Of a stretch of 64,000 bases of DNA, positions 46,734 through 56,400 are shown piece by piece. The notes below the pieces were generated by a model. It saw nothing but the letters and a program-made list of their open reading frames with translations. It was not told the DNA's origin and did no database searches. Numbering within the stretch: position 1 is the first letter of the stretch; every line of letters starts with the position of its first letter. Position numbers and translations under genes: made by a program. The DNA is from Solea solea (lineage: Eukaryota > Chordata > Actinopteri > Pleuronectiformes > Soleidae), in contig NC_081151.1 of assembly GCF_958295425.1 (NCBI RefSeq), positions 24,255,799-24,319,798 on the forward strand, in the 5' to 3' direction.

Positions 46734-49507
46734 AATGATGGTGATGGTGATGGTGATGATAATGATATGATAATGGTGATGATAATGATAATGATAATGA
46801 TAATGATAATGATAATGGTGATGGTGATGATGATGATGATGGTGATGGTGATGATAATGATATGATAATGGTGATGATAATGATAATGATAATGATAATG
46901 GTGATGATAATGATGGTGATGGTGATGATAATGATATGATAATGGTGATGATGATGATGATGACGAAGATGATGATGATGATGGTGATGGTGATGGTAAT
47001 GATAATGGTGATGATGATGATGGTGATGATAATGGTGATGATAATGATATGATAATGGTGATGATGATGACGAAGATGATGGTGATGGTGATGGTGATGA
47101 TGATGATGATAATGATAATGATATGATATGATAATGGTGATGATGATGATGGTGATGATAATGATAATGGTGATGATGATGGTGTAGGTGATGGTGATGG
47201 TGATGGTGATGGTGATGATGATGATGATGATAATGGTGATGATGATGATGATGATAGTGAAGGTGATGATGATGATGATGGTGATGGTGATGGTGATGAT
47301 AATGATAATGGTGATGATAATGATATGATAATGGTGATGATAATGGTGATGATAATGACGAAGATGATGGTGATGACGAAGATGATGATGATGATGGTGA
47401 TGGTGATGGTAATGATAATGGTGATGATGATGATGGTGATGATAATGGTGATGATAATGATATAATAATGGTGATGATGATGACGAAGATGATGGTGATG
47501 GTGATGATGATGATGATGATGATGATGATGGTGATGGTGATGGTAATGATAATGGTGATGATGATGATGATGACGAAGATGATGATGATGATGGTGATGG
47601 TAATGATAATGGTGATGATGATGATGGTGATGATAATGGTGATGATAATGATATGATAATGGTGATGATGATGACGAAGATGATGGTGATGGTGATGATG
47701 ATGATGATAATGATAATGATATGATATGATAATGGTGATGATGATGATGGTGATGATAATGATAATGGTGATGATGATGGTGTAGGTGATGGTGATGGTG
47801 ATGGTGATGGTGATGATGATGATGATGATAATGGTGATGATGATGATGATGATAGTGAAGGTGATGATGATGATGATGGTGATGGTGATGATAATGGTGA
47901 TGATAATGATAATGGTGATGATAATGATATGATAATGGTGATGATAATGGTGATGATAATGACGAAGATGATGGTGATGACGAAGATGATGATGATGATG
48001 GTGATGGTGATGGTAATGATAATGGTGATGATGATGATGGTGATGATAATGGTGATGATAATGATATAATAATGGTGATGATGATGACGAAGATGATGGT
48101 GATGGTGATGATGATGATGATGATGATAATGATAATGATAATGATAATGATATGATATGATAATGGTGATGATGATGATGGTGATGATAATGATAATGGT
48201 GATGATGATGATGGTGTAGGTGATGGTGATGGTGATGATGATGATGATGATAATGGTGATGATGATGATGATGATAGTGAAGGTGATGATGATGATGATG
48301 ATGATGGTGATGGTGATGGTGATGATAATGATAATCGTGATGATGATGAAGGTGATGATGGTGATGATGATGGTAAAGGTGAAGAAGATGATGATGATGA
48401 TGATGATGATGATGAAGGTGATGGTGATGGTGTTGATGAAGGTGATGAACAAGATGAAGATGATGATGATGAAGGTGATGATGAAGAAGATGAAGATGAT
48501 GATAATGAAGGTGATGATGATGATGAAGGTGATGATGAAGAAGATGAGGATGATGAAGGTGATGGTGAAGGTGAAGAAGAAGCAGATGATGATGAAGATG
48601 ATGATGAAGAAGGTGATGGTGAAGGTGAAGGTGAAGAAGAAGAAGAAGAAGATGATGATGATGATGACGGTGACCTTCGTTCTCCCTCCTCAGCTGCTCC
48701 ACGGTGCGTTCACTGGACCTCAGTCGTGTCTGCAGGAAGAGTAGCTCTGCTGCCAGTGCTGTGGAGACAGTGTGACCTCGTCTGACCACGCCCACACACT
48801 GTGAATAACCAATGGTGATGTGTGTGTGTGTGCTGTGATGTCACCTGTGTTCTTCTTCCACAGGTTTTCCACTGAGCTCTCACTGAGGTTCAGCCTCGAC
48901 TGCAGCGCTGACATTTCTGTCAACACAGAACAACACTGAAGCAGCGCCACCTACAGGTCACACTGTACCAGCATCGCAACAGTAATCTGCAGCTTCACCA
49001 CTAGAGGGCACTGAAGAAGCTCACAGAGAAAATCAGTGATTTAAGCTGCTGCTCCTCTGCTGCCTCGTGTGGTCACTCTGTGTCACTGACGTCTGAACAA
49101 AGGATTCAAACACTGAAGAGACAAAATCACACATTTGAACTGAGTGATGGAGGCAGCAGTGTGTGTGTGTGTGTGTGTGTGTGTGGGAGTCTCCACCCAC
49201 CTTCACTCCGCTCCTCCAGGCTCCGCCTCATGTCTGAGCAGAGTTGGACACCCGTGTCCCTCAGGTGGTCCAGGCTGCGTCTCTGCTGCTCGGCGTCCTC
49301 CTCTCTGTCCCTCACACGAATCTCCAGACTCCTGAGAACCTGTCGCCGCTCCACCTCCTCCGCCCTCACGCTCAGCACCAGCTGTCTCACACCCTGCAGC
49401 TCATCCCAGAGGACAGACAGGTCTGTCCCCCGTCCACTGTCCCCCAACACCTGACACTGTCCTGAGGACAAACAGAGTAGCAGGAAAACAGCAGCAGACT
49501 TCATCAT
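13357..49507 (-). CDS. secreted coiled-coil C1q-domain protein (15 coding exons)
   Basis: Fifteen exons on the minus strand close in frame to 1,491 nt, 496 residues plus stop. The start [15 protein letters not shown] is a typical signal peptide; an upstream in-frame ATG at 49561 would bury it and is not preferred. Next come about 260 residues of heptad-type coiled coil (about 103-361) with several N-glycosylation sequons (NLSE, NFTE, NLTE, NVTN), then a C1q/TNF-like globular domain (about 362-496). There is no collagen Gly-X-Y stretch, so the build recalls multimerin/EMILIN-like or fish C1q-like proteins rather than C1q chains. Such proteins are secreted and assemble as trimers or higher multimers (family knowledge); the ligand is unknown. 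Oddity: the intron before the C1q domain is 30.9 kb and almost entirely satellite, while most other introns are 75-500 bp. The gene name is not recognised. Confidence 0.88.
13861..13930. repeat. inverted 38-bp unit at the left edge of the satellite
   Basis: The array opens with one unit in reverse orientation: 13861-13891 is complementary to 13900-13930 with a single mismatch and an 8-base loop. All later units up to the right edge run in the other orientation. Confidence 0.9.
13900..35007. repeat. 38-bp satellite array, left part (about 21 kb)
   Basis: Tandem 38-bp units with the constant cores TATGACTTTTTTGA and GATTTTGGACGACAT. Between the cores the unit varies between ACTAACC and GCTATAC, and between GACTGA, GACAGA, GACCGA and GAGTGA. 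The left portion (to about 15.7 kb) is rich in ACTAACC units; later blocks alternate with GCTATAC units. No convincing open frame exists. The satellite lies in one intron of the C1q gene and is interrupted at 35008 by an LTR element. Higher-order structure is described in the findings. Confidence 0.98.
25400..34060. repeat. higher-order repeat block inside the satellite
   Basis: A truncated unit with the junction GGACTGATTTGACTTTTTT occurs at 26347, 27812, 29315, 30704, 32093 and 33596. A second marker, TACTACAGTATACTATG, occurs at 26095, 27560, 29063, 30452, 31841 and 33344. Both give the same spacings of 1465, 1503, 1389, 1389 and 1503 bp. The spacings differ by 38 or 114 bp, that is by one or three whole units. 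Confidence 0.92.
35008..35472 (+). repeat. 5' LTR
   Basis: 465 bp, starting TGTGGCGACCCC and ending GGGGCGTGACA. It contains a TATATAA box at 35106-35112 and a polyadenylation signal AATAAA at 35397-35402, giving a plausible U3-R-U5 layout. Confidence 0.96.
35473..35966 (+). other. leader of the LTR element, gag region missing
   Basis: The stretch TGGGGGCTCGTCC at 35476-35488, three bases past the LTR, matches the complement of the tRNA-Pro 3' end and is the likely primer-binding site. The remaining roughly 480 bp has only short open frames, with no capsid-like or CCHC sequence. The expected gag and the N-terminal half of the protease are therefore deleted or were never carried by this subfamily. 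Confidence 0.75.
35967..39155 (+). CDS. pol: pol polyprotein: protease remnant, integrase, RT, RNase H
   Basis: An intact open frame of about 1,060 codons (first in-frame sense codon after a stop is at 35967; the translation start is unknown). Counting from 35973: residues 1-50 hold the end of a retropepsin ([10 protein letters not shown]) without its DTG half; near 193-230 an H2C2 zinc finger (HDGCGH ... CHTC); integrase acidic residues in DCVGPL (about 265), SDQGSN (about 321) and GALERF (about 357); a GPY/F module (FTGPYTV, about 492); RT with [12 protein letters not shown] and the catalytic YLDDVV near 791; RNase H with EVDASL, IEKEAL and YTDHNPL up to the stop. All catalytic signatures seen are unbroken. 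Ty1/copia was considered because of the domain order but the sequences are gypsy-like. Confidence 0.95.
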   Translation, partial: HGLIPVPRHNMVLECDLVKGVVPVGVRPALPIDEVVMILGNDLAGSTVWADVPPPPVVISKPIVAKKQDNGGSDPEVFPVCAVTRAQKSKVKVLDPTVSGCSDGMCPAEPVVSLPVLPSVSRDEWVKSQRADSSLSSLWNEVLSMGKVRDVAHGYFLKENLLVRKWVPCDGEFVGEAIYQVVVPSNLREVVLETAHDGCGHLGVRKTYDRVLRYFFWPRLKRDVSKYVKTCHTCQLTGKPSQVIRPAPLSPIPVVCQPFEHLIIDCVGPLPPSKSGCVYLLTVMCQTTRYPAAYPLRSISVKSVVKVLTQFISVFGIPRVIQSDQGSNFTSHLFKEILKQLRVKHNRASAYHAQSQGALERFHQTLKSMLRSYCMEMGRDWEEGLPWLMLSAREVVQESTGFSPNDLVFGHMVRGPLAILQDDLTDREPPKNLVDYVNGFRHRLFTAVEMARKNLGGTQANMKKLYDRRSESRQFSPGDQVLALMPLVVSPFQAKFTGPYTVEKHISEHNYLIATPNRRKKSQLCHVNLLKPYYDRGTCDVDSMAQRENVSPVLMVDSVSSGPSVPDMRLIDELDVNVPDDPVVCGRLKNSETLRNLHSLLVHLPELHRVELMGLIEKFPMLFSDTPSRTNLIEHDIDVGDCPPVKQRFYRCAPGKCKILESEVKYMLDNQIAVPSSSSWASPSLLVGKSDGSPRFCNDYRKVNKITKADSYPLPRMEDCIDQVGSATFVSKFDLLKGYWQVPLTARAREISAFVTPFGLYEYTVMSFGLRNAPATFQRLMNMVVSGLEGCAVYLDDVVIFSNTWNDHIQRIGTLFGRLAEAHLTINLAKCEFAKATVTYLGRVVGQGQVCPIGAKVDAVMQYPAPTTKKELMRFLGLVGYYRAFCKNFSTVVAPLTNLLKGKAKFVWSSLCQIAFDNVKTLLCAAPVLAAPRLDESFKLEVDASLVGAGAVLLQEREGVDRPVSYFSKKFNSYQLNYSTIEKEALALIWALQHFEVYVGSGNGSLVVYTDHNPLTFLGSIQCPNRRLMRWMLFLQSYTLDVRHIKGRDNIVADALSRAPVA
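39304..39314 (+). other. polypurine tract of the LTR element
   Basis: AAGGGGGGGGG directly before the 3' LTR, the normal site of plus-strand priming. The 39156-39303 segment between pol stop and this tract is non-coding and contains two poly-T runs. Confidence 0.85.
39315..39779 (+). repeat. 3' LTR
   Basis: 465 bp, the same length as the 5' LTR and with no difference found on visual comparison. Followed by the target duplication ACATG and resumption of the satellite. Confidence 0.96.
40173..40256 (+). repeat. tRNA-like (SINE-type) insert in the satellite, copy 1
   Basis: An A-box-like TGGCTGAGTGG (40181-40191) and a perfect B-box GGTTCGAGTCC (40233-40243), 41 bases apart, resemble an RNA polymerase III internal promoter. 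A canonical cloverleaf does not form: the T-stem is poorly paired. Instead GTTAGTGATG at 40191-40200 is exactly complementary to CATCACTAAC at 40244-40253, suggesting a long hairpin. It is best read as a tRNA-derived repeat, not a functional tRNA gene. Confidence 0.55.
40905..40988 (+). repeat. tRNA-like insert in the satellite, copy 2
   Basis: Second copy, exactly 732 bp downstream of the first, with the same A-box-like (40913-40923) and B-box (40965-40975) sequences and the same 10-bp complementary arms. It was duplicated together with the surrounding satellite units, not inserted separately. Confidence 0.55.
44746..48916 (-). CDS. coiled-coil stalk exons of the C1q gene (12 phase-1 exons)
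   Basis: In transcription order: 48845-48916, 48675-48758, 46532-46594, 46381-46431, 46191-46253, 45655-45717, 45481-45555, 45334-45396, 45196-45258, 45066-45116, 44923-44985, 44746-44808. Every exon starts and ends in phase 1 and is a multiple of three. Seven are exactly 63 nt (21 codons, three heptads); the others are 72, 84, 51, 75 and 51 nt. Translated pieces share patterns such as [24 protein letters not shown] and ENVKTRQT, indicating tandem exon duplication. The 45066-45116 exon uses the acceptor GATAG; the alternative CAG five bases on breaks the frame. Confidence 0.87.
45741..46064. mobile_element. 107-bp inverted repeat carrying a captured gene fragment
   Basis: Arms 45741-45847 and 45958-46064 are reverse complements with four mismatches in 107 positions. 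The outer end contains CATCCATCCATTCATTTTC, reminiscent of a repeat common in fish genomes. The 110-bp centre is coding-derived (next entry). No clear target duplication was found, so it may be a fold-back transposon or an inverted duplication. It lies in a 473-bp intron of the C1q gene. Confidence 0.8.
45846..45959 (-). pseudogene. hsd17b10: hsd17b10 3'-terminal coding fragment
   Basis: On the minus strand 37 codons plus a TGA read [18 protein letters not shown] followed by [19 protein letters not shown]. This matches, from memory, the C-terminus of 17-beta-hydroxysteroid dehydrogenase type 10 (mitochondrial short-chain dehydrogenase), including its exact end. The frame is undamaged but the upstream nine-tenths of the gene, with the Rossmann fold and catalytic Tyr/Lys, is absent. 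The TGA straddles the junction with the inverted-repeat arm, so that arm may derive from the source gene's 3' UTR. Same strand as the host C1q gene; there is no sign it is an exon of it. Confidence 0.85.
46074..46196. repeat. three 41-bp units overlapping a splice donor
   Basis: Three tandem copies of a unit containing GGTCAGTGGGGGGTCAGC and CATGTGACTGACC. The last copy runs into the exon at 46191, so the duplicated units carry copies of that exon's donor sequence (CAG|GTCAGT on the minus strand). Confidence 0.85.
46615..48672. repeat. 2-kb (GAT)n/(GATAAT)n repeat in a C1q-gene intron
   Basis: Almost pure GATGAT, GATGGT, GATAAT and GACGAAGAT trinucleotides. It has larger blocks: the marker GGTGTAGGTGATGG occurs at 47181, 47779 and 48213, and the first two lie in near-identical 598-bp blocks. 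It fills the 2.08-kb intron between 46594 and 48675. Long Ile/Thr/His/Ser and Met/Val open frames here are artefacts. Confidence 0.97.
49201..49507 (-). CDS. first coding exon of the C1q gene (signal peptide)
   Basis: Encodes residues 1-102: a hydrophobic signal sequence followed by a charged helical segment ([39 protein letters not shown]), ending at donor GAAG|GTGGGT. The methionine pair at 49507-49502 is taken as the start because the hydrophobic core follows immediately. Confidence 0.85.
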
Positions 49508-50436
49508 GAGAACACCACAACTATGAGGAGGAGGAGGAGCTCCTGCTGTAACAGCTTTCACTCACACACTCACACACACATTTTAATTCAAACCCCTTTT
49601 GTTTGTTTACAGGTCAGAGGTCATGTGACCACATACACTGTGACAGTCAGGAAGTGATGTGGCCTGCAGGGGGCGTGTCACATACCACACATAGCTAATG
49701 TGCTAATCTTCAGCTCAGTAACACAAAGCCCTAGTGTGTGTGTGTGTGTCTGTCTGTGTGTGTCTCTGTGTGTGTGTGTGTGTGTGTGTCTTTCTCTGTG
49801 TGTGTGTCTCTCTGTGGGTGTCACTGTCTGTGTGTGTATCTGTGTGTGTGTGTGTGTCTGTCTGTCTCTGTGTATCTGTGTGTCTCTGTGTCTGTCAGTG
49901 TGTGTTTCTGTCTATCTGTGTGTGTCTGTCTCTGTGTGTGTCTGTCAGTGTGTGTCTCTGTCTGTGTGTCTCTGTCTGTGTGTGTGTCTGTCTGTGTGTG
50001 TCTCTGTCTGTGTGTGTGTCTCTGTCTGTGTGTGTGTCTGTCTGTGTTCTTTGCTGCTTCTGAGATGCAGAGTGAAGTGGGCGTGGCCAGATGTTCCTCC
50101 TCCTCCCACTCAAACAAAGCATTATTGAAACTGTCATGAGGGGATGTGGGAGGAGACTCTTTGACCTCTGACCTCATCCTGGATTTTCTTAGATTTTTGA
50201 CAAAGATAAAAAACATCTTTATATTTGATCATTTTTATTGACATTAGTCTGAAAGACAAACAATAAAATGACATCATCACTGAGCCCGGTTTCCATAGCA
50301 ACACTGTAACTGTCCATTTATTCACGTGAAATAAAAACTTGTGCTGGTTTGAAAAGTTCCTGTGACGTCATCAATCGATCAATAAACACGCCCACACGTG
50401 ATCCGTCCATGACCTCTGACCTCTGACCCGGGCTAG
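49508..50436. other. intergenic region, C1q gene 5' flank to atg14 3' UTR
   Basis: No gene. The first part is the likely promoter of the C1q gene (minus strand). A GT/CT minisatellite with units TGTGTGTGTCTCTGTC occupies 49734-50048. From about 50225 on the sequence is the atg14 3' UTR; AATAAA on the minus strand is at 50234-50239. Confidence 0.65.
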
Positions 50437-53400
50437 TCAGCGCTGACCGGTGTAAGCTCGGAACCAGGAAGTGACGGAGGCGGCAGCCGACGAGATCATC
50501 CCTCCACTGTTAGCAGACGGCTGAGACACCTGCAAAGCACTCTGGGAAAGATCCATGGACTGGAAGAGGAAGAGGAAGAGGATGAAGATACAGACACGAT
50601 GATGTCACAGATCATGTGACTCACAACGCTCTCGTTCACCTGGGACGGGATGTCACAGAAGCGTGGACTCGGCACCGTCTCCCAGTCTGTCCCCAGGTCC
50701 GTCTCCTCGTCCGTCACAGACTCCTCCCCACTCTCCTCCGCTGGCCCCGCCTCCTCTGGCTCCACAAACTCCATTGACTCCTCCAGGTCAGCGCTGACCT
50801 CAAACGGCCCCGTCCTGGGGGGGGGGGGGGGGTGCAGGGGCGGGAGAGAGTTAGAGGTGAGAGGTCAAAGTTAGAGGTCAGAGTTAGAGGAGTTAGACCA
50901 CCGACAACCAACTGACCCCATACAGGAGGAGTGACCACAGTTAAAGACCCAGAAAGACGTGCACTTCTTAAACACTGCCACACATACAAAGACCTGAGAG
51001 ACTCAGTTTTCCCCAAAATCTGCAGCAATACAGTGAATTTGAAAACATCTCAGACAAAGCAGCATTACAGTTTGTCCTGGAGAGAAAAGGACATGCACCA
51101 TGAAGCACAACATGTGTCTAACTGCAGAGACAGAGGGACTGAGAGACAGAGACTGAGGGACAGAGAGACTGAGGGACTGAGAGACAGAGAGACAGAGAGA
51201 CAGAGAGTACTCGCTCACTCACCTGCCCAGGTTGTGGTTATCAGGAGAAACCAGAAACATGATGTTCCTCAGAGTGTGATGAGGATGAAGCTTGTCACTG
51301 TCAACATGCTACACACACACACACACACAGACAGACAGACACACACACACACTGTGTCAGTACCTCATATCAGTGATTTAATGAAACTATGGAAACGTTC
51401 TAACCTGAGAGAAACAAAGATGGACGACGTTGGTGTTGAGTTTACTCAGAGCTCTGGTGAAACGATATCTGCTCAGGTTCTCCCCACAGAACTCACTGGG
51501 GGGGGGGGGAAGAGAGGGGGGGGGGGGGGGAGAAACCTGATGTCACTACAGCCCCAGGACAGAAATTAGCTTAGCATTAGCCTGTAGAGTAGTTATTTAT
51601 CCCTCACACACACACACACACAAGGTGATGCTTATTTAGTGACAGTGAAGGCAGCATCAGCATGAGCATTAGCAGCAGCATTAGCATCAGTATCAGCATG
51701 AGCATCAGCATGAGCTTTAGCATGAGCATCAGCATCAGTATGAGCATCAGCATCAGCATCAGTATGAGCTTTAGCATGAGCATTAGCATCAGTATCAGCA
51801 TGAGCATCAGCATTAGCTTTAGCATGAGCATTAGCATCAGTATCAGCATGAGCTTTAGCATGAGCATCAGCATCAGTATGAGCTTTAGCATGAGCATCAG
51901 CATCAGTATGAGCATCAGTATGAGCATCAGCATCAGTATGAGCATCAGTATCAGCATGAGCATCAGCATGAGCTTTAGCATGAGCATTAGCATCAGTATC
52001 AGCATGAGCATGAGCTTTAGCATCAGCATCAGCATCAGTATCAGCATGAGCTTTAGCATGAGCATCAGCATCAGTATGAGCATCAGCATGCGCTTTAGCA
52101 TGAGCATGAGCATCAGTATCAGCATGAGCATCAGCATGAGCTTTAGCATGAGCATTAGCATCAGTATCAGCATGAGCTTTAGCATGAGCATCAGCATCAG
52201 TATCAGTGTGTCACCTGTTGCAAAGCCTCTTGGGAAGGTTGACATCCAGGATGTGAGACAGGATGCCGCTGAGCTGTGTAGCGTAGCAGAGCGCGGCGCT
52301 GATGGTGTGAGCCAGGTTCATGTGGTCCAGCTCTGCAGCAGAGGTCAGAGGTCAGCACAGACATTAATCATGTCCACACGTCAGAGCAGTGCATGCTGGG
52401 ACAGAGCTACACTTCTACAACAGTCACACACCTGGGCCCTGATTGGTGCTCTTCTCCTCCACCCAGCTGTAGTAGGCGGAGCAGTCTCCGTTGCTGGGCA
52501 ACGTGACGCGAGGCCCCGTGATGCTGATGCTGGTCTCTCCGTTCTGATCGTCCCAGATCCAGCGTCCGGACAGGTACGTGGTCCTCCGAGCCTCGGCCAG
52601 CTCGCTCACCGTGCTGGAGGTCAGCGCGGGGTCACACTCAGCCACCACGTCCGCGGGGTCTCTGAGCCACAAACACAGGGGCACAGGACAGCGTCACACG
52701 AAACACAACTGATCAATCATCAATAGAAAAGAGTGTGTGTGTGTGTGTGTGTGTGTCACCTGCTGCCCTGTTTCTCCTCCTGTGTGGTAAAGATGTGTGT
52801 ACTCAGTTCTAGGATGTGTTCCCTCCTCAGAGCAGCCAGCTGAGTCAGTCTGCTCTGCAGCTCACGGCTGCGTCGGTCCATCAGGTCGCCGAGGCGACGG
52901 TTGTGACGCTCGATCTTGTCTCGTTTCTCCTGGTGACGAGCGGCGCGGCGCTGCAGCCGCTGACTGTCCTCCTGAGAACGCAGCAGAAGCTCTTTATCTG
53001 CAGGAGGAGGAGGAGCCAGGGATGAGACCGTGACAGGGACGGGGACACGTGACAGAGACGGAGACACTCACCGCTCTTCACCTCCTCATTGGCCCAGACT
53101 ACTGCCTCCTTCAGCTGCTCCATCCTCACCTTACATGACATCAGCTTCCATTTCTGAGGAGACAAGACACCATCAGACGCCAGGACAACGACGGAGACGT
53201 CAGGACACCATCAGACATCAGGACAACAACGTCAGGACACCATCAGACATCAGGACAACGACGTCAGGACACCATCAGACATAAGGACAACGACGGAGAC
53301 GTCAGGACACCATCAGACATCAGGACAACGACGGAGACGCCAGGACACCATCAGACATCAGGACAATGATGGACATTTGAGTTGAAATAATACAGAAAGT

Positions 53401-56400
53401 GAGTTTTACAATAATTGGGATTTTTTTGACGCCAGTGTGGACAGTCAGAGACATCAACTGAAATCACAGCTGTCCCTCATGAGGACAGACAGAGGACAAA
53501 TCTGTGTCCTGGTGAAACGAGGTGGATTCAACATTGACATGAAAGTTGAAGCAGCTGTCCACAGGGGACACACTCACCATCTCATCAGCCTGCAGCTTCC
53601 TGTCCATGGCCTGGACAACTCTGAGGACAGAGCAGGTGTTAGCAGTATTAGCTTAGCATTAGGGATGTCCCGATACAACTCTTCAGCGTGAATCACACTC
53701 ACTTTAATGACTTATGTTGTAGTGTGGAATGTTAGAATAGTCCTGATCACGTGATTTCACTTCACTGACCCGTTTAATATTAACCAATGGTTCCATCCAT
53801 TTTAACCTTCATTCATTTCATACAGTCTATGGTTCATTTCATCAGGAGGAAAGTACCAAGTGCTCATGGGGGTGTTTTCAGAGCAGCGTGTCTTCAGAGA
53901 ACACCCCCCCCTGTTTTCACTATTTTGGATTAGCCCAACCCACACAGGGTGAGTGTAAACCTGGAGTCCCCGGCCCCTCTGGCCCCGGGGCCAGAGGACC
54001 GACCCCACAGACGGACTTAGCTCCGTGTGGATCTTCAGGACACATTAAAGAGGTTGAAGAAAAATGTTTAACCTCTAAAATAGCAGTAGCACACACACAC
54101 ACAAACTGTTTTTGTGACCATGTGATCTACATGCATCCAACACGCAGAGCCCACGTGATCACAACACGTGATCACAACACGTGATCACAACACGTGATCA
54201 CAACAGGCGCTGCTGGATAGAAGAGCTGGAGAGGAATGGACTGTTGTATCGGAGCGCTTATATCGGAGGTTTTACCGATATAATCCGATTTGCGTTTTTG
54301 CTGATATCGGACCGATATCTGATATCTATATCGGATCGGGACATCCCTACTTAGCATGTGCAGACATCAGCACTGATATTAGCTTCATGTGAGTGTCACC
54401 TCTGCTGCAGCTGCTCCTTCTCCTCCTTCAACCTCTTCAGTCTGCCCAGCTTCTCTGTGTACCTGCAGAGGGACAACACACACCTGTCACTGACACTCAC
54501 CTGTCACTGACACACACCTGTCACTGACACTCACCTGTCACTGACACACACCTGTCACTGACACTCACCTGTCACTGACACACACCTGTCACTGACACTC
54601 ACCTGTCACTGACACACACCTGTCACTGACACACACCTGTCACAGACACTCACCTGTCACTGACACACACCTGTCACTCACTGACACACACCTGTCACAG
54701 ACACACACCTGTCACTGACACTCACCTGTCACTGTCACAGACACACACCTGTCACTGACACACACCTGTCACTGACACACACCTGTCACTGACACACACC
54801 TGTCACAGACACACACCTGTCACTGACACTCACCTGTCACTGACACTCACCTGTCACTGTCACACACCTGTCACTCACACACCTGTCACAGACACACACC
54901 TGTCACTGACACACACCTGTCACAGACACACACCTGTCACAGACACACACCTGTCACTGACACTCACCTGTCACTGACACTCACCTGTCACTCACACACC
55001 TGTCACAGACACACACCTGTCACTGACACACACCTGTCACAGACACACACCTGTCACTGTCACACACCTGTCACAGACACACACCTGTCACAGACACACA
55101 CCTGTCACTGACACACACCTGTCACAGACACACACCTGTCACAGACACACACCTGTCACTGTCATACACCTGTCACTGACACACACACCTGTCACAGACA
55201 CACACCTGTCACTCACACACCTGTCACTGACACACACACCTGTCACTGACACACACCTGTCACAGACACACACCTGCCACAGACACACACCTGTCACAGA
55301 TACACACCTGTCACTGACACTCACCTGTCACTGACACTCACCTGTCACTGACACACACACCTGTCACAGACACACACCTGTCACTCACACACCTGTCACT
55401 GACACACACACCTGTCACTCTGTCACTGTCGCACACCTGTCACAGACACACACCTGTCACTGTCACTCACCTGTCACAGACACACACCTGTCACTGTCAC
55501 TCACCTGTCACAGACACACACCTGTCACTGTCACTCACCTGTCACAGACACAAACACCTGTTACTGTCACTCACCTGTCACAGACACACACCTGTCACTG
55601 TCACTCACACCTGTCACTGTCACTCACATGTCACTCACCTGTCACTGACACTCACCTGTCACTGACACACACACACACACCTGTCACTGTCACTGACACA
55701 CACCTGTCAGTGTCATACACCTGTCACTGTCACTCACCTGTCACTGACACACACACACCTGTCACTGTCACTGACACACACCTGTCACTGTCACTGACAC
55801 ACACCTGTCACTGTCACTCACCTGTCACTGACACACACACACCTGTCACTGTCACTGACACACACCTGTCAGTGTCATACACCTGTCACTGTCACTCACC
55901 TGTCACTGACACTCACCTGTCACTCACCTGACACACACCTGTCACTCACCTGTCAGGGTGACATCACTGCTGATGTCACAGACAGATCAAAGTTATTTTT
56001 AAGTTGTGTGTAACTGCAGCTGAAGTTACGTTCAGCTAACACACAGGCTGACTCAGCAGCGGAAGGCTAGCTGGAAGCTAACTGCTAACATGTCAGAATA
56101 AAAACACATCTGAAGAAACGTTAGCAAGGAAAACTTCCATTTACAAAAACTATAAAATCCTCATAGATTTTAGAGCCGACAAACAAATAAATGTGAGATT
56201 ATATTTTGAAATATTTGATGAGAAAGATTCAGACGTGAGTTCAGCTTACAATATTACTATTATTACAATAACAGCTGATTGTCCAGTAACTTTACATGAC
56301 ACAAACATTCCAACTCAGATGTTAAACATCTAAAACACAACTAAGATGAAATATTTTAACATATTTATACAGAATAACTTTACCTCTCCGTGTTCCTCCC

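Noticed and set aside
46404..48795. Two minus-strand frames of 680-760 residues rich in Ile/Thr/His/Ser
   Set aside because: Read through the GAT microsatellite. Only the flanking pieces belong to real C1q-gene exons (46532-46594 and 48675-48758), which are spliced.
51604..52726. Ser/Ile/Met and Leu/Met frames of 200-350 residues
   Set aside because: Hexamer repeat translation in an atg14 intron; the repeat length keeps all frames open.
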